Assembly (NCBI GenBank): GCA_964627535.1
Contig: CAZVJW010000006.1
Location: 1 to 64,000 of the forward strand
Length of the DNA stretch: 64,000 nucleotides
Reading direction: 5' to 3'
From: UBA1447 sp964627535
GTDB lineage: Bacteria; Bacillota; Clostridia; Oscillospirales; Acutalibacteraceae
A program made the translations under genes and the position numbers. Under the pieces are notes generated by a model. The model had not been told where the DNA came from, ran no database searches, and was given only the letters and a program-made list of their open reading frames with translations. Below are positions 61,572 through 64,000 of the stretch, one piece after another (position 1 is the stretch's first letter; each line of letters starts with the position of its first letter).

Positions 61572-62372
61572 CTACCGTTCTAATATAGCCAAATTCCGTT
61601 CAATAACCGCGCTGCCCCGCCAGGCGTAAGCTCTTCCCGTTATATCATCATCCGGATTTATATGTGTCCGGACATCATCTTTAAACTCTTCAATCGGCGT
61701 AACCTCGGCTGAATTATTCATCGGGCAAACAAGCTGGCAGATATCGCAGCCCCATACGCAACCCGTCAGCATGATAAGACTTTCCTGCTCAGGGGTCAGA
61801 TCACCCTTGCTTTGGGTGATAGTCGAAATGCAGTGTGTTTTGTCGAACTTCTGCCTTCCGAGTACGCCTGCCGGGCAGGCGGCAATACATCTCCCGCAGC
61901 CTCTGCAGTTGTGAATTCCGGTATTTTTATAAACTTCAATTTTTAATGTAGTTACAATTTCCCCGATAAAAACCCATGAGCCGAAAGCCGGATTGATCAG
62001 CAGATTGTTTTCACCGATAACACCCAGACCCGCGTTCGCCGCAGCCATCACTTCCGGCACCGGGGAATTGTCGGTGAATGATACAAAACGTTCTGAAGGG
62101 TATTCTTTTTCTAAAAGTTTAACGGCGGAATCAAGGCGTTTCAGAACAGCATCATGATAATCCGGAACAGCCGCGTATCGCGAAATGTTCAAGTCTTCAT
62201 ATTTTTCTTCGCCCAAATAATACGGAAAAAGAGCGACAAGTACGCTCGCCGCTCCCTCAGGTATTTTGTTGGCACCGCCGCAGGACAGAGAATGATTTTC
62301 AAGCACGGAGGCATTACAGACACCCCATGCGGGCGATATGTTATCCATGATGTTTTTAATATTTCTTTCCAT
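61572..62372 (-). CDS. QueG-like iron-sulfur protein (short form)
   Basis: About 266 aa. The segment NAGLGVIGENNLLINPAFGSWVFIGEIVT and the two-cluster ferredoxin part CRGCGRCIAACPAGVLG .. CVWGCDICQLVCPMN are those of epoxyqueuosine reductase QueG. QueG proper is about 380 aa with C-terminal HEAT repeats, absent here. So it may be a truncated QueG or a short relative of other function. The start at 62372 (ATG) is chosen over GTG 62381; neither has a strong ribosome site. Confidence 0.8.
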   Translation of the reverse strand: MERNIKNIMDNISPAWGVCNASVLENHSLSCGGANKIPEGAASVLVALFPYYLGEEKYEDLNISRYAAVPDYHDAVLKRLDSAVKLLEKEYPSERFVSFTDNSPVPEVMAAANAGLGVIGENNLLINPAFGSWVFIGEIVTTLKIEVYKNTGIHNCRGCGRCIAACPAGVLGRQKFDKTHCISTITQSKGDLTPEQESLIMLTGCVWGCDICQLVCPMNNSAEVTPIEEFKDDVRTHINPDDDITGRAYAWRGSAVIERNLAILER

Positions 62373-62447
62373 ACTTCTCACTCAGCCGAAAAATAATTTT
62401 AAAGTACTTCGTAACATCTATAGTTTTAATATAGCAGCGAGGATTTT

Positions 62448-62545
62448 TTCGGGCAAGACAAGGCGGAGGATTGAGGAATACTTTGTGTATTCCGATTGAC
62501 AACAACGCAGTATTGCACAAAAAAGACCACTGATATGCAGAAGGA
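62448..62545. repeat. Family B core-like intergenic element
   Basis: CAAGACAAGGCGGAGGATTG .. AACAACGCAGTATTGCACAA .. AAAAGACC. Read on the minus strand it matches the core of the 37525-37682 element (TACTGCGTTGT, CCGCCTTGT). It fills the gap between the AEC permease and the QueG-like gene; no ORF. Confidence 0.55.
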
Positions 62546-62565
62546 TTAGGTGTTGCGAAGTACAG

Positions 62566-63519
62566 CTACACCACGCTTGAAAGCGCTATCATAAATGGCA
62601 TGGTTACAATTGATATCGCGCTGACAATCGCAACGGTTTTCGAGGCAAAAACCGAATCCCTGCCGTATTTCGCGGCGAAGATTACCGTGTTGTTGGCTGT
62701 GGGCGCGCTCGCGGAAATAATCAAAGCCGAAAGCAGTGTGCCCGAAAGGCCGAAGAGTTTAAATATTCCAAGCATAACCAGCGGCAAAGCAATGAGTTTA
62801 AAAAAAGCCACGCCTAAAATCTTGCCGTCGCTGAATATTTTTTTAATTTCGATTTTTGAAAGATAGGCGCCGAAAATCAGCATTGCCAGCGGCGTGTTCA
62901 TGCTTGCGATATATTCCACCGGTTTAAAAACAATATCCGGCAGCGAAACCTTCAGCAGAAAAAGCGGCAGCCCGACCGCAACGGAAAGCACACCGGGATT
63001 GATGATCAGTTTTTTATAATCAAACTTCCTTTTTTCTTTATCCTTTGAACCGGACATGATGAATATGCCATGGGTAAACACAAACATCTGGAAGGCCATG
63101 ATTACAGCGGAGCAGTAAAAAACGCCTTCCGCGCCCAAAACCGCGTTTGCCAGCGGCAACGCCATATAACCGCAATTGCCGTAGACACAGGCAAACTTCA
63201 GAACGCAGCCTTTATCTCTGTCCCCTTTGTTAAAAAACGGGATATTAATGACAGCAGCCACGAAATGAAGCAAAAGCCCGCAGCCGATAGCAATAAAAAG
63301 CCCTCTCGCGGTTTCCCTGTCATACTTGATTTCGAGGAAAGACTTGACGATGACCGCAGGGGTGATAATAAAAAACAGCAGGTTTGTGCAAAGCCTTGCT
63401 GTTTTTTCGGTGAAGAGATTGGTTTTATCGGCAATAATGCCTACCGCTACTATTATATAAAGGATTGCCACCTGTTCGGCGGCAACAAGCATGTTGTTGA
63501 AAAACATTTGGAAATCCAA
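62566..63519 (-). CDS. AEC family transporter (auxin efflux carrier/malate permease type)
   Basis: 317 aa, about ten membrane segments in two halves of five. It carries the family-typical segment DKTNLFTEKTARLCTNLLFFIITPAVIVKSF near the start and ISASAPTANNTVIFAAKYGRD before the last helices. Members move organic acids such as malate, malonate or amino-acid-like anions; the substrate is not known. It begins four bases after the partial gene upstream, so it may be cotranscribed with it. Confidence 0.9.
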   Translation of the reverse strand: MDFQMFFNNMLVAAEQVAILYIIVAVGIIADKTNLFTEKTARLCTNLLFFIITPAVIVKSFLEIKYDRETARGLFIAIGCGLLLHFVAAVINIPFFNKGDRDKGCVLKFACVYGNCGYMALPLANAVLGAEGVFYCSAVIMAFQMFVFTHGIFIMSGSKDKEKRKFDYKKLIINPGVLSVAVGLPLFLLKVSLPDIVFKPVEYIASMNTPLAMLIFGAYLSKIEIKKIFSDGKILGVAFFKLIALPLVMLGIFKLFGLSGTLLSALIISASAPTANNTVIFAAKYGRDSVFASKTVAIVSAISIVTMPFMIALSSVV

Positions 63520-63523
63520 TAAA

Positions 63524-64000
63524 CTACACCTGTTTCTTTCTCCCTGAAATATGTGTTTTACTTATCAGAAAAGCTACAATAAACAGCGCTATCGCAAAAT
63601 CGCAGTATTCCGGCGGAGACTGGTCGGCTAAGAAGCTGCCCTTTCCCATAATAAGCATAGCCGCACGCGGAATAAAGCAAAGAAGACAAAACATGGCGGC
63701 AGGCAACCCGAACCCTGCAATTTTCCAATCAACACCATTTTGGTTAACCCTTGCTATCAATTGAGCAAAAGCCATAAAGAAAACCATCAGTAAAACCAGC
63801 ATCAGCAATTCAAAAAACAAATCGGATACTTTCATAAAACTGATTGTCCGCATAAACCGGTGGAGAATCCGGCAGATACTCCAAGCGAGCGGAGTAACGG
63901 CCAGAAGCTTATATTCCGAACCGTTCGACTTTCCGTTAAAAAAACCCAAACCCAAAACGGTAAAAAACAATGCGGCAAGAACAGCAAAAACGGCTTCAAG
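63524..64000 (-). CDS. Integral membrane protein, partial at window edge
   Basis: At least 159 codons, open through the window end (no start inside; the TTG at 63970 is an internal codon option). Four hydrophobic segments (for example FELLMLVLLMVFFMAFAQL and FAIALFIVAFLI) and a basic C-terminal tail. No family recognised. It precedes the AEC gene. Confidence 0.7.
   Translation of the reverse strand, partial: LEAVFAVLAALFFTVLGLGFFNGKSNGSEYKLLAVTPLAWSICRILHRFMRTISFMKVSDLFFELLMLVLLMVFFMAFAQLIARVNQNGVDWKIAGFGLPAAMFCLLCFIPRAAMLIMGKGSFLADQSPPEYCDFAIALFIVAFLISKTHISGRKKQV

Overview
The window looks like a chromosome segment of an anaerobic Clostridia (Oscillospirales/Ruminococcaceae-like) bacterium. 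The reasons are AGGAGG-type ribosome sites, a mraZ-rsmH-ftsL-spoVD division cluster, a darA-holB-ricT block as in Bacillus/Clostridium, a two-[4Fe-4S] ferredoxin, rubrerythrin, and secreted proteins ending in a Ruminococcus-style dockerin module. Most genes lie on the minus strand. No tRNA, rRNA or CRISPR array was recognised. Species assignment is inference.

Layout. 1-4.4 kb: division cluster mraZ>rsmH>ftsL-like>spoVD (minus strand) with a well-defined mraZ promoter and phased operator repeats. 5-14.5 kb: two giant secreted dockerin proteins, one a BspA-type leucine-rich repeat protein with an internal lipase-like domain. 14.6-20 kb: yebC, a lipoprotein with a sugar-hydrolase-like barrel, a YitT transporter-like protein, mrnC and obg. 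20-28.4 kb: sugar-acid catabolism (KDPG aldolase, KDG kinase, fructuronate-reductase-like SDR, a Gfo/Idh/MocA oxidoreductase, a TIM-barrel isomerase fused to a second Gfo/Idh/MocA domain), facing two uroporphyrinogen-decarboxylase-family genes. 28.4-31.4 kb: rubrerythrin, a small membrane protein, rsmI and a trmN6-like gene. 31.6-37.5 kb: two secreted PHP-domain proteins and two secreted metallophosphoesterases, with near-consensus sigma-A promoters in front of three of the four genes. 37.9-42.2 kb: a third giant dockerin protein with GLUG and Ig-like repeats. 42.6-47.1 kb: two intracellular glycosidase-like genes (a GHL6-like barrel and a GH116). 47.2-51.7 kb: ferredoxin, ricT, holB, darA, an Orn/Lys/Arg decarboxylase-family gene and a GNAT acetyltransferase.

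51.8-61.3 kb is a type I restriction-modification island. In transcription order it holds hsdM, a BroN-Fic fusion, a small three-helix membrane gene broken by an in-frame TGA, and hsdS. A complete IS4-family element follows, with 18-bp terminal repeats and an 11-bp target duplication, then a DUF559 nuclease and hsdR. The island carries its own GC-rich hairpin repeats. The IS landed in one of them, so that the duplicated target contains the hsdS stop codon. 61.5-64 kb: a short QueG-like protein, an AEC-family permease and a partial membrane protein.

Intergenic DNA is rich in repeats. Five copies of a ~136-bp nearly palindromic MITE-like element (family A) are present, and two of them form the 3' end of a gene. 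There is also a related family B, several inverted repeats and short tandem repeats. How the genes work together: the outward-facing part suggests a plant or host polymer degrader with surface-anchored proteins. The 20-28 kb and 42-47 kb clusters suggest intracellular processing of glycosides and uronic acids.
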